DNA of 63,386 nt from Candidatus Aminicenantota bacterium (GTDB lineage Bacteria; Acidobacteriota; Aminicenantia; Aminicenantales; Aminicenantaceae): the NCBI GenBank assembly GCA_020348385.1, contig CP070750.1, forward strand, positions 2,178,507-2,241,892, read 5' to 3'. Positions within the stretch are counted from its first letter, which is position 1, and each line of letters starts with the position of its first letter. The position numbers and the translations under genes were made by a program. The notes beneath the pieces are model-generated. The model was given only the letters and a program-made list of their open reading frames with translations. It had not been told where the DNA came from and did no database searches. This document shows, piece by piece, positions 1 to 8,242 of the stretch.

Positions 1-67
1 TAAAAAAAACGACTCCGCCATGCAACACAATTTTATCCATCTCCAATAACTTGAGCAGAGGGTATGC

Positions 68-1588
68 CTAAAGGCAAAAATCGATGATCTCGATTTGGAG
101 TTTCCCGATGATCTCGGCTATGGCTGTAACCATCTCTTCGAACATGTTTTCATCCAGATTGCTCCGGCCCAATTTGATATGGGTGGCATCCGTGTAGAAC
201 TCACCCGTTTTTTCATCCGTGGCCAGCCATTTGGCATCCAAGTTGATCCATTTTCCCACAAACACTTCAGGCCACATATGATAGGCAAAAATGCCATCGG
301 CATACATCAGGCCGACTGCGGCTCTTGACGGAATTCCGACGGCACGACACAAGGCCACAAAAATTACGGTATGCTCTGAACAATCACCCTCCCTATTTTT
401 CAGAATTTCCGCCGCCGTGGCGAATCCCACATCATAATTCGCCGTTATCTCTCTCTCGACCCACAAGGCTATTTTTTTGGCCGCCCGCCAAGCATTTTTT
501 TCCTCTCCAATGATATCTCTGGCCGTTGCGACTATTCCCGGATCATCAGCTTGGCAAAAGGTAGTGGCTTCCAATTCGTTCCGGAATTCATCCCCCACAA
601 AAGGAAGAACTAAGGAGTCTTTTTCATTGAATACTTGTGAGGCCGTTCGGATGAGGGCAAAATCTTCCTGGCTATCCAGGAGAGTTTGACTCCCATCATC
701 GAAGGGAAAATTTTTGATTTTTTCAGCAGGAATCCCGCTGAGTTTAAACGTAACTTCTTTGACTTCTAGAGGATCTTCGAATACGACGTTGGAAGCGATT
801 ATGGTAGAAAAAGCGATATCCAAATTCTCTGAGGACATTTCCAGCGCTTTTTCTTTTGGCATCCGAATGGAAGTGGAGGTCATGAAACTTGCCTGGCTGA
901 CCGACTTCCATATGTTCCCTTTCTCATCAATCCATTCCTCCATCACTACGGGGATGATGGACTGAAATTCGGTTCGAACATGCCGCAGGCGCATCTTTTT
1001 CCCCAATATGAGGATATCGTCCTCTCCAAACACTTCAAAAGTGCCATCTCTGATGGAATAGGAAAGGGGGTCTAAAATCGGAAAGGTGAATTTCTTGCCC
1101 TCTTTGAGATCACCCGATTGAATGATTTTCTCAAGCGGAATGTCCAAGTAAAAACTATCTGTATAAGGAAGCTCTTTGATCAACTTTTCACCGCTTCTGA
1201 ACAAAATTTTGTCTTTTTTTATCTCTGCCTGCAGGACAATCTCATTTTCCGACATTTTTGTTCGAACGACGGTCTTCAACGGGGTTTTGTCCCGTTTGTA
1301 AATGGATTCTTGAGCGGAGACGATCTCAATCGGAGCTCCTCCCAGACGGGAGACCCTCATCCTGGATTCCGTGACAAATTTGTTAAAATCCTCGCCCTTC
1401 TCAGAATAAGTACTCTCCAGACTATGGCTGTATCCTACCTTTACTCCCTCTAAGTAGACTCCCATCCAGTATTCCGCGATTGTTTTTTCTTCCTGTCGGT
1501 TTTCGCATAAAACCGAGGAAAACCCTAGGAATAGAAAAAGAAACAAAATCAGAATTAGATATGATCCCTTCTCTGCAATATTTCTCAA
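68..1588 (-). CDS. Exported transglutaminase-like domain protein
   Basis: A 506-residue protein with an N-terminal hydrophobic signal segment (residues 8-28) and a C-terminal transglutaminase-like fold. The papain-like triad is visible: Cys403 in GDCSEH, His437 in AYHMW and Asp451 in NLDAKW. The middle (about 40-340) is beta-rich and resembles the N-terminal region of exported transglutaminase-like proteins of Gram-negative bacteria; these are usually unspecified peptidases or cross-linking enzymes of the envelope. The start codon is TTG, preceded by AAGGAG ten bases upstream. It is the last minus-strand gene before the window edge and has its own likely promoter. Family assignment is firm; substrate is unknown. 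Confidence 0.85.
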   Translation of the reverse strand: MRNIAEKGSYLILILFLFLFLGFSSVLCENRQEEKTIAEYWMGVYLEGVKVGYSHSLESTYSEKGEDFNKFVTESRMRVSRLGGAPIEIVSAQESIYKRDKTPLKTVVRTKMSENEIVLQAEIKKDKILFRSGEKLIKELPYTDSFYLDIPLEKIIQSGDLKEGKKFTFPILDPLSYSIRDGTFEVFGEDDILILGKKMRLRHVRTEFQSIIPVVMEEWIDEKGNIWKSVSQASFMTSTSIRMPKEKALEMSSENLDIAFSTIIASNVVFEDPLEVKEVTFKLSGIPAEKIKNFPFDDGSQTLLDSQEDFALIRTASQVFNEKDSLVLPFVGDEFRNELEATTFCQADDPGIVATARDIIGEEKNAWRAAKKIALWVEREITANYDVGFATAAEILKNREGDCSEHTVIFVALCRAVGIPSRAAVGLMYADGIFAYHMWPEVFVGKWINLDAKWLATDEKTGEFYTDATHIKLGRSNLDENMFEEMVTAIAEIIGKLQIEIIDFCL

Positions 1589-1645
1589 TTTATCCAGACT
1601 CCTTGCGCATCGATAGTCTAATTGTATTTGAAAGCATCACCATAG

Positions 1646-1651
1646 ATTATA
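1646..1651 (-). promoter_or_regulatory. Likely sigma-70 -10 box for the transglutaminase gene
   Basis: TATAAT on the minus strand about 58 bases upstream of the TTG start at 1588. No convincing -35 hexamer lies 16-18 bases upstream, only a T-rich stretch, so this is a -10 call alone. Confidence 0.4.
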
Positions 1652-1700
1652 CAATGAAACAACAGAGAAAAAGATTATCACGGGGAAAAAAATGTATTGA

Positions 1701-2084
1701 TTAAATGGCTTTTCTTTGTGTGTTTTCCGAAGAGAGAAGATGGGCTATGGCCTCGTTCAGTGCATCCAAGTCAAGAGGTTTGACAAAAACGTGGCCGACT
1801 TCGAGCCGGGACAGTATTTCGGGATCCAAGAGGTCTGGGTAGGCAGAAATCAGAATGACTTCCCCCTTATAGCCTGTTTTCCGGAACTTGGTGATCATGT
1901 CCAGCCCATTCAGATGGGGCAACTTCAAATCAGCGATGATAAGGTCAATTTCTGTGCCTTGGAAACGCTGCAGCATTTCTTCCGCATCTTTAGCTAAATA
2001 AACCATATAATCGGAATTGAGGATCAAATAAAAGGTTTTTCTAATCGACTCATCGTCATCGACAATAACGACTCTCTTTTTCAT
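1701..2084 (-). CDS. Single-domain response regulator (CheY-like receiver)
   Basis: A 127-residue receiver domain with no output domain. The acidic pocket (DDDE near the N-terminus), the phospho-acceptor Asp in IIADLKLP and the invariant Lys in VKPLD are all present. I chose the ATG at 2084 because AGGAGAG lies just upstream; an open frame extends to 2132 but without a ribosome site. The gene follows the NtrC-type activator gene after about 165 bases. That gap contains a sigma-54-type promoter and possible enhancer sites, so this regulator is probably a target of the neighbouring activator. Its downstream partner is not evident. Confidence 0.88.
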   Translation of the reverse strand: MKKRVVIVDDDESIRKTFYLILNSDYMVYLAKDAEEMLQRFQGTEIDLIIADLKLPHLNGLDMITKFRKTGYKGEVILISAYPDLLDPEILSRLEVGHVFVKPLDLDALNEAIAHLLSSENTQRKAI

Positions 2085-2131
2085 CTTCGGTCTCTCCTGT
2101 CCATACTCACAAAAAAGAAACATAAAGAGCA

Positions 2132-2147
2132 TGCAGTTTTTATGCCA
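2132..2147 (-). promoter_or_regulatory. Sigma-54 (-24/-12) promoter upstream of the response regulator
   Basis: The minus strand reads TGGCATAAAAACTGCA, matching the -24/-12 pattern with exactly ten bases between the GG and GC dinucleotides. It lies about 48 bases upstream of the ATG at 2084 and just downstream of a gene for a sigma-54 activator with the GAFTDA loop. Match and context are good; transcription has not been shown. Confidence 0.6.
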
Positions 2148-2196
2148 GCTTCAGGGTCCACCAAGGTCCAGGGAAAAAACAGGGGTACAGACTCTT

Positions 2197-2247
2197 ATCG
2201 GGACAACCGAGACAAAAAAAGTTTACAAGGGGTAAAGGGCGTTTACA
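2197..2247. promoter_or_regulatory. Candidate enhancer (UAS) sites for the NtrC-type activator
   Basis: Two signals sit about 75-125 bases upstream of the predicted sigma-54 start: an interrupted palindrome TCGG-N5-CCGA (within 2197-2213), and two direct copies of GTTTACA (2221-2227 and 2241-2247) whose starts are 20 bases apart. Location and spacing suit an activator binding region, but the motif is inferred from a single site. Confidence 0.3.
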
Positions 2248-2249
2248 GC

Positions 2250-3584
2250 CTATAGCTCCAGGCCAAACTCTTTGATTTTTTTATCTAGAGTGGGTCGGCT
2301 TATCTCCAGAATTTTGCTGGCCTGCGTTTTGTTCCCGCCCGTTGTGTGCAGAACATGCTGGATGTAATCCTTTTCGACTTCTTTCATCGCAACCAGTTCT
2401 CTGGGGACAATTTTTTCCTTATCGCGTTCGACCGGCAGATTGTGCTCCTGGATAACGTCTCCTTTAGCCAGAATCACGGCTCGTGTCAACGCGTTCTCCA
2501 GCTCCCTGACGTTTCCAGGCCAGGATAGGCTTTTCAGCAATTTCATCACAAGAGGAGGAACTTTCCGGACATTTTTGCGCAGTTGCCGGTTGATTTTCTC
2601 GAGCAAATAGACCACAAGTTCAGGGATATCCTCATTCCTCTCCCGGAGTGACGGCAGGGCAATCTCGACAACTTTCAGGCGATAATACAAATCTTCACGA
2701 AATTTTCCCTTCTCCACGTGAAGCTCTAAATCTTTGTTCGTAGCGGCAATGATTCTGGCTTCGGTTTTCAAAACCTTTTCTCCACCTACTTTCATGAAAT
2801 CACGGGTTTCGAGGACTCGAAGAAGCTTGGACTGCAAATTCACGGAAATATCCCCGATCTCATCGAGAAAAAGCGTGCCTTTTCCGGCTATTTCGAATTT
2901 TCCCTTGGTCTCGCATACAGCATCAGTGAAGGCTCCTTTGACGTGTCCAAAAAGCTCACTCTCTAGCAGTGTATCCGAGATGGCCGAACAGTTGATGACG
3001 ATGAACGGTTCATGACTGTACGGGCTGTTGTAGTGAATGGCCTTGGCTACCAGTTCCTTCCCTGTTCCACTCTCCCCTCGGATCAAGATGTTCGTCCGAG
3101 TATCGGCCACTGAGCCTATCAGTTTGAAGACCTCTCTCATCTGGGGAGAGCGCCCGATGATGTTGTCGATGGTGTATTCCTTTTGTTTTTCTTCGACCAG
3201 ATAGGTCAATTTGTCCTCGAGGCTTTGCATCTGGAATGCCTTCTCAACTGTCAAATCCAGCTCCACAAAATCCAGCGGCTTGACCAGGTATTCATAGGCG
3301 CCAGACTTGATGGCTTCTACTGTAGTTTTCATGTCGTCGTAAGCGGTCATGATCACCACACAAGCGTTTTTATTCCTCATTTTTATCTTGCGCAAGGCTT
3401 CCAATCCATCTATGTCCGGAAGACGGATATCCAGGATGACCAAATCCGGCATACACTCTAGGTACTTGGCAAGGCCCTGAGTTCCCTCTTCAGCCAAATG
3501 CACCTCGAAATTTCGTCTCGACAGATGGGAAGAAAGTGTCTTCCTGATCAACGGATCATCATCGATGATGAGTATGGATTTCAT
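2250..3584 (-). CDS. Sigma-54-dependent response regulator, NtrC/AtoC family
   Basis: 444 residues in the classical order. The receiver domain (1-120) has phospho-acceptor Asp52. The AAA+ sigma-54 interaction domain (about 143-370) has Walker A GESGTGKE at 170-177, the sigma-54 contact loop as GAFTDA at 217-222, and Walker B GTLFLDEIGD. A Fis-type helix-turn-helix closes the protein (GGNKTQASKILEISRPTLDKK is preserved in outline). The second Gly of the usual GAFTGA loop is Asp, a known natural variant. Its start overlaps the kinase stop by four bases (ATGA), so the two are translationally coupled and form a two-component pair. A sigma-54 promoter lies just downstream, ahead of the single-domain regulator. 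Confidence 0.95.
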   Translation of the reverse strand: MKSILIIDDDPLIRKTLSSHLSRRNFEVHLAEEGTQGLAKYLECMPDLVILDIRLPDIDGLEALRKIKMRNKNACVVIMTAYDDMKTTVEAIKSGAYEYLVKPLDFVELDLTVEKAFQMQSLEDKLTYLVEEKQKEYTIDNIIGRSPQMREVFKLIGSVADTRTNILIRGESGTGKELVAKAIHYNSPYSHEPFIVINCSAISDTLLESELFGHVKGAFTDAVCETKGKFEIAGKGTLFLDEIGDISVNLQSKLLRVLETRDFMKVGGEKVLKTEARIIAATNKDLELHVEKGKFREDLYYRLKVVEIALPSLRERNEDIPELVVYLLEKINRQLRKNVRKVPPLVMKLLKSLSWPGNVRELENALTRAVILAKGDVIQEHNLPVERDKEKIVPRELVAMKEVEKDYIQHVLHTTGGNKTQASKILEISRPTLDKKIKEFGLEL

Positions 3585-5041
3585 TTTTCTTCTTCACAGG
3601 GAATAAGGATATCAAAACAAGCGCCAGGCTCTTCGTTTTCACCAATACGAATGGATCCTTTGTGTTGTACGATTATCTTCCTGGCATTGGCTAATCCCAA
3701 TCCTATTCCCGTGGATTTTGTCGTATAAAAAGGCTCGAAAATATTCTCCCTTTCTTTTATTGGAATTCCTGGCCCGTTATCGGAAATCCTTATCCTCACT
3801 TTCTGTCCTCTCCTTCCTTTCAATAGGGAGAGTGATATGGTTATTTTGCCCCCATTATCCACCGCTTCGCAAGCATTGTGGAGAATGTTGAGAAGAACCT
3901 GCCTTATTTTGTCACCGTCGACAAAAACCTGCGGTAATCCTTCTTGGACTTTTTTTGCCAATTCGACATCTTTCAATTTTAGGGTATTCCTGATCATTTT
4001 GATGGATTCATCGACAATCTGCTCCACAGAAAAATAATTCAGCTCCAGGTCGGACACTCGGGTAAAATTTAACAACTCTTTAATGAAATTTTCGATGTGG
4101 CCGATACCTTCCTGGGAGATGTCCAAATGTTCTTTATCTATATGATCCAAGCCTTTATTCTCTGCTACCTTCTGGATGTTGAGTTTGACAGAGGTGAGAG
4201 GATTCCTTATCTCATGGGCGATGCTCGCAGAGATCCGTCCGATAGACGCCAATTTTTCAGCCTGGATGAGCCTTCTGTTGGCCGCTTCCATCCTTTTCCT
4301 TGTCAATTGAAGTTGCTGACTCATTTCATTGAAGCTTTGAGCCAGTTCCCCGATCTCATCCTGTGAGTCGATATCGATCGCCTGGGAAAAATCACCTTTG
4401 GAAATCTTAACCGTTCCATCCACAAGCTTATCCAAGGGTTTGGTGATTCGCCTGGCCATCAAGGCTGCACCTCCCACCCCGATAAGCAATCCGGAACATC
4501 CGATAAGGATCAGGATCAGCCGCGTTTGTCTCTCTTCTTTGCGCATCTCTTCCAAGGACAGGCCGATCTTGATCGATCCCCACTTTGTCGATGATCCTTC
4601 CACGTAGATCGGCACCTCAATTTCCATGACTCTCAGATAACGTCCCGGATTTGTTTCCGCAGGAATAGCCTTCGTTTCCAGAAAATATTCCCCCTTTTTT
4701 ACTTCCGGATCAAGCTTGCTATCAGCATAAATGTTGTAATATTTTCTTATGGATTTATTCGCTGCAAAGGGCTTCTGGTTTCGATCATAGAAGACGACAT
4801 AGATCAGGTTTTGATCTATTCTTCCCTCTATATCCTCTTCAACTCCTTCGTCATCCCCTAACAGAAAAGGATCCAGATTCAACTGAACCAGATATTCGGC
4901 ATTCAGAATGCCCTTGTCTTTCTGCTCCTCGAAAATGGCCCGGACCTCCCTCTGTTCGATTAAAAACAGGACGAGCACAACAAGCCCACCCAGCAGAGCG
5001 GTGATATATATCATGAATCGTGTACGAAGCGGCATATGCAA
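3581..5041 (-). CDS. Sensor histidine kinase with periplasmic domain and HAMP
   Basis: A membrane sensor kinase of about 486 residues. Helix 1 spans about 11-29. A periplasmic domain (30-174) carries conserved aromatic and charged stretches. Helix 2 spans 175-197. HAMP follows (197-250), then a dimerisation domain with phospho-His276 in SIAHEIRNPLTS, and an ATPase domain with N box NACEAV, DNGPGIP and GIGLGLANA. It phosphorylates the NtrC-type partner, whose start codon overlaps its stop. The first codon could be TTG at 5041 (GAAGG five bases upstream) or ATG at 5035. The gene directly follows an orphan solute-binding protein on the same strand, which suggests that protein could feed this sensor. 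Confidence 0.94.
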   Translation of the reverse strand: MHMPLRTRFMIYITALLGGLVVLVLFLIEQREVRAIFEEQKDKGILNAEYLVQLNLDPFLLGDDEGVEEDIEGRIDQNLIYVVFYDRNQKPFAANKSIRKYYNIYADSKLDPEVKKGEYFLETKAIPAETNPGRYLRVMEIEVPIYVEGSSTKWGSIKIGLSLEEMRKEERQTRLILILIGCSGLLIGVGGAALMARRITKPLDKLVDGTVKISKGDFSQAIDIDSQDEIGELAQSFNEMSQQLQLTRKRMEAANRRLIQAEKLASIGRISASIAHEIRNPLTSVKLNIQKVAENKGLDHIDKEHLDISQEGIGHIENFIKELLNFTRVSDLELNYFSVEQIVDESIKMIRNTLKLKDVELAKKVQEGLPQVFVDGDKIRQVLLNILHNACEAVDNGGKITISLSLLKGRRGQKVRIRISDNGPGIPIKERENIFEPFYTTKSTGIGLGLANARKIIVQHKGSIRIGENEEPGACFDILIPCEEEK

Positions 5042-5059
5042 GTTAACCTTCTTTACCAG

Positions 5060-5129
5060 CCTGGCTTACACATAATAGCGGCCGCGCCGCCACCTTAATG
5101 TAGGGGCGGAGTGCCCTGATTTAGCCAGG
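5060..5129. repeat. Nested inverted repeats between binding-protein and kinase genes
   Basis: CCTGGCT (5060-5066) pairs with AGCCAGG (5123-5129), and inside it CCGCC (5087-5091) pairs with GGCGG (5105-5109). The structure starts at the stop codon of the binding-protein gene and fills the gap to the kinase. It lacks a T-run, so it may be an attenuating or mRNA-stabilising structure within the operon. Confidence 0.3.
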
Positions 5130-6755
5130 TTATCGTTCGAGCCAAATCTTTCGGGTATCTAAATAATACATGCCTAATTGAGGAACCGCAACCCCCCGGA
5201 CACGGGATTGCATGGCCACCCTGTTCTGCTGCGAGTAAAGCGGGATGGCCGGAATATCTTCCCGAAGAATTTTTTCTATTTGCTGGAATATTTTGATCCT
5301 CTTGGACCAGCTCCTTTCCACATCTGCAGATTGAAGCAGGTCTTCAATTTTAAATTTCTTATATCCGAATAACTGGGAATCGGATGTGGACGAAAAGAGC
5401 GGACGGATCATATCCTCTGGGTCGGGTATACGCATCATTTTTTGCACCAATATTAAATAAGGAGTTGTGGATTCCATAACTTCATCCAGGGAACGGAAAT
5501 AATTCACGTTCACCTCAATCCCCAAAGTTTCCAATTGGTTTCTGATTTCCCTCGCAAATTTGTGTTTAAAATCTGTTCGCGGAGATTCCATGTGCAGAAC
5601 CAGCCGTGGGAATTCTCTCTCTCCCCCGTACCCGGCTTGCTCGAGCAGTCGCGTGGCTTCCTCTCGGTCGAACGAGGACGACTCATCGACGGTAAAAAAT
5701 CCCGGAATACGGGACGGAATGAATTTGTTGGTGACTTCCCTCAAGTATCTCACTTCCTGGACCGCATCAATCACAGCCTTTTTGTCTATTCCTGCGTGGA
5801 TTGCTCGTCGCACCACAGGATCATCAAGAGGCGGTATGCTGCAGCTCATCCCAAGAAACACCGTTTGAAGAGAACCATCATGGAAAATCTGGTACTTGGG
5901 CTGGCGCAACCTTTCGGAAAGCATCGGGATGCAATCGATCTCCCCGTTTACAAAATGATCCAGAGTATAAAGGGGACAAAACTCCAGAGCATCGAGGTAA
6001 GGTTTTTTTTGATAATACCCCTCATTTCTTATTAACCGGACACCCACTTCATTCAGCAAGTTATCCCGGACCCAAAAATCAAACTTGAACGGCCCTGTCC
6101 CGCTGGGTTTAAGGAAAAATTTATTCTCTTGCTGCAAAATCCTTTCACGCGGCAGTATTTTGCAAAAAGGCATGCTCAAAATATACAGAGCAGGAACATA
6201 GGGCCTGATCCAATGAATCTCCATGGTGTATCTGTCGATTGCCCGAATGCCCGATACTTCTGTGGCTATCCCCTCATGGAACCCGGCTGCTCCCACAATC
6301 CGGGAAATAAAATAATGGCTAAACGGGGAATCAACTTCCGCATCCAACAGCCTCTCAAGGGAAAATTTGACATCTGTGGCAGTGATTTCTTCACCATGAT
6401 GAAATCGCACACCTTTTTTCAAGAAAAATGTGTATTTTTTTCCATCCGATGAAATCATCCAATAATCTGCCAAGGATGGCACGATTTTCAGGTTTTTATC
6501 CAGCCTGACTAAACCGTCGTAAAGCTGTTCGGAAATGAATATGAAGGAATCGGATTGAACCGGATCAAGCTGAATGCGGAAGGAATCGGCTAAAGACTTG
6601 ATCCGGAAAATTCCTCCACGAACAGGTCGTTCGTCTTCGACCTCCTCACCAAAAATCGACATGGCAGGAAAGTACAGGAAAATGAGAAAGTTACAAGCGA
6701 TCAGGAACAGGTAGAATTTCCCGAGCGCTCTTTTTCGAGATAAATATGCAGTCAT
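5130..6755 (-). CDS. Family 5 extracellular solute-binding protein (peptide type)
   Basis: 541 residues with a long N-terminal signal segment (about 12-35) ending near an FGEE site, no lipobox, then a full SBP family 5 fold. Hallmarks include the region DGLVRLDKNLKIVPSLADYW, the FHHGEEITATDVKFSLERL segment (both typical of DppA/OppA-like proteins), and a C-terminal half with IPLYSQQNR. It would bind peptides, nickel complexes or similar ligands in the periplasm. No permease or ATPase genes accompany it; the next genes are a sensor kinase and its regulator. It may therefore act as a sensory co-receptor or serve a transporter elsewhere. The start codon lacks its own ribosome site and overlaps the stop of a nine-codon upstream frame. 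Confidence 0.9.
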   Translation of the reverse strand: MTAYLSRKRALGKFYLFLIACNFLIFLYFPAMSIFGEEVEDERPVRGGIFRIKSLADSFRIQLDPVQSDSFIFISEQLYDGLVRLDKNLKIVPSLADYWMISSDGKKYTFFLKKGVRFHHGEEITATDVKFSLERLLDAEVDSPFSHYFISRIVGAAGFHEGIATEVSGIRAIDRYTMEIHWIRPYVPALYILSMPFCKILPRERILQQENKFFLKPSGTGPFKFDFWVRDNLLNEVGVRLIRNEGYYQKKPYLDALEFCPLYTLDHFVNGEIDCIPMLSERLRQPKYQIFHDGSLQTVFLGMSCSIPPLDDPVVRRAIHAGIDKKAVIDAVQEVRYLREVTNKFIPSRIPGFFTVDESSSFDREEATRLLEQAGYGGEREFPRLVLHMESPRTDFKHKFAREIRNQLETLGIEVNVNYFRSLDEVMESTTPYLILVQKMMRIPDPEDMIRPLFSSTSDSQLFGYKKFKIEDLLQSADVERSWSKRIKIFQQIEKILREDIPAIPLYSQQNRVAMQSRVRGVAVPQLGMYYLDTRKIWLER

Positions 6756-6781
6756 CCGCTATAACAAACAGCAAATTGCAT
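6752..6781 (-). CDS. Nine-codon upstream ORF coupled to the binding-protein start
   Basis: A short frame (MQFAVCYSG) starts at 6781 with a strong ribosome site, AAGGAG, about nine bases upstream. It ends in TGA overlapping the ATG of the solute-binding gene (ATGA). The downstream ATG has no ribosome site of its own, so translation of the large gene probably depends on ribosomes finishing this small frame. The peptide itself has no recognisable function. Confidence 0.45.
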   Translation of the reverse strand: MQFAVCYSG

Positions 6782-6812
6782 ACCAATTCTCTCCTTTTGC
6801 AATTTGTTTGTT
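6763..6812 (-). promoter_or_regulatory. Leader hairpin presenting a ribosome-binding site in its loop
   Basis: AACAAACAAATTGCA and TGCAATTTGCTGTTTGTT form a stem of about 15 pairs with a two-base bulge on the transcript. The loop carries the AAGGAG site, and the start codon of the nine-codon frame lies at the loop-stem edge. This could set the translation rate of the binding protein. Confidence 0.45.
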
Positions 6813-6890
6813 ATGAATGAGTTAGCGAATTTCCAATCCGACCCAGAGGAATGTAATTGTAAAGATATTTTACAGGACCGATTTTTCGGA

Positions 6891-8135
6891 TTACCGCTTT
6901 GCGTTATTCTCGACCTGACGAAAAACGCGCATCAAGTTTCCACCCCAGATTTTGCGGACATCTTCATCAGAATAACCTCTCCGGATAAGCTCTTCGGTGA
7001 TGTTGGGCATATCGCTGACATCGTCGCAGTCGTCAACACCACCGCCTCCGTCAAAATCTGTCCCGATCCCTACGTAATCTACTCCGATCAAATCCACGAC
7101 ATAATCGATATGGTCGACAATGTCCCTTATCGTGGCTCTTTTTTGCGGGAACTTCTCCCTGATCGCCATGTACTCCTCACGCCATTTTTTTCGTGTTTCT
7201 GCGTCAGTGATGTCGCTCCTTGAGCCATATTTCTCCTCGAGCTTGGCCAAGGCTGCATCTCTCTCAGGATTTGTTTCGGGTGTTTTGACAAAGCTGGAGA
7301 CAAAACAGATTTGGATAACGCCTCCGTTCTCCGCCAGGCCTTTGAGCATCTTATCCGTCAAGTTCCGCGGATGATCGCAGATGGCTCGGACACTGGAGTG
7401 GGAGGCGATTATTGGAGCTTTCGTAACTTTCAGCACATCAAAAAAGGATTTGTCCGAAGCATGGGAAATATCCACCATGATGCCCAAACGGTTGCACTCA
7501 GCTACTACCTGTTTGCCGAACTCTGTCAAACCGTTGTCCTCAGGGTTGCGTCTTTCAAAGGAGGAGTCGCAAATATCATTATCACCCCCGTGACACAGGG
7601 TGATGTACCGAACCCCTCTATCATAAAAATGTTTTAACAAAGAAATATCTTTTCCGATCGGGTAGCCATTTTCCATACCGATAAAAGCGGCCCTCTTTCC
7701 CTGCTTCTCCAGACGGTAGGCATCATCCGGTGTTTTGGCGATTTCCACAAGGTCGGGATGGTCCTTTCCCATCTGATGGATAGCATCGAGCACGCTATCT
7801 GCCCTTTCTTTGGCACGAACATAGGCTTCAGGAGTTCTTTCTCCCTGCCCGACAAAAACAGCAAAAAATTCCGCATCCAATCCTCCCTCCTTCATTCGGG
7901 AAAGGTCAATGCAACCGCTAGATCTTTCACCCGGATTGTGCCGCTCGCCAATATTCCATCCCTCCCGAAGCAAACGGGAAGGAGTATCGGCATGGGTGTC
8001 AACCGTCAAGATTTCCTCATGAATAGATTTTGCCTTTACAAGGAGAGCCTCCTCATCCATTTGTGGATTGCATGAAATCAGGAAAATACCCATGGTTGAA
8101 ATGGCCAATCCTTTGATGAAAAATCTTTTTCTCAC
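6891..8135 (-). CDS. Membrane dipeptidase (peptidase family M19), lipoprotein
   Basis: A 414-residue renal-dipeptidase-type enzyme. The N-terminus has a lipobox (LISC, Cys22), so it is probably lipid-anchored. The metal site is visible: HxD in VDTHADTP (His48, Asp50), the bridging Glu in GMENGYPIG, His in CHGGDND and His in DISHASD, with GIGTDFDG near the C-terminus. The family cleaves dipeptides, including L,D- and D-residue substrates, with a binuclear zinc site. The start codon is GTG, with AAGGAG eight bases upstream. It stands alone between the binding-protein operon and a structured repeat, and fits the peptide-scavenging theme of the window. Confidence 0.94.
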   Translation of the reverse strand: MRKRFFIKGLAISTMGIFLISCNPQMDEEALLVKAKSIHEEILTVDTHADTPSRLLREGWNIGERHNPGERSSGCIDLSRMKEGGLDAEFFAVFVGQGERTPEAYVRAKERADSVLDAIHQMGKDHPDLVEIAKTPDDAYRLEKQGKRAAFIGMENGYPIGKDISLLKHFYDRGVRYITLCHGGDNDICDSSFERRNPEDNGLTEFGKQVVAECNRLGIMVDISHASDKSFFDVLKVTKAPIIASHSSVRAICDHPRNLTDKMLKGLAENGGVIQICFVSSFVKTPETNPERDAALAKLEEKYGSRSDITDAETRKKWREEYMAIREKFPQKRATIRDIVDHIDYVVDLIGVDYVGIGTDFDGGGGVDDCDDVSDMPNITEELIRRGYSDEDVRKIWGGNLMRVFRQVENNAKR

Positions 8136-8242
8136 GTGCCTATCTCCTTAACAATCGCGTTTTATTGACTGCTTAATGTATTAAAAAACTAAATATATTT
8201 CAAATTTTCTTTTTTTGTAAGCCATATCTCGTTTGAAAGTAA

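Noticed and set aside
2221..2247. Two spaced GTTTACA copies considered as a CRISPR-like repeat
   Set aside because: There are only two seven-base units in a promoter region; no array or cas gene is present.
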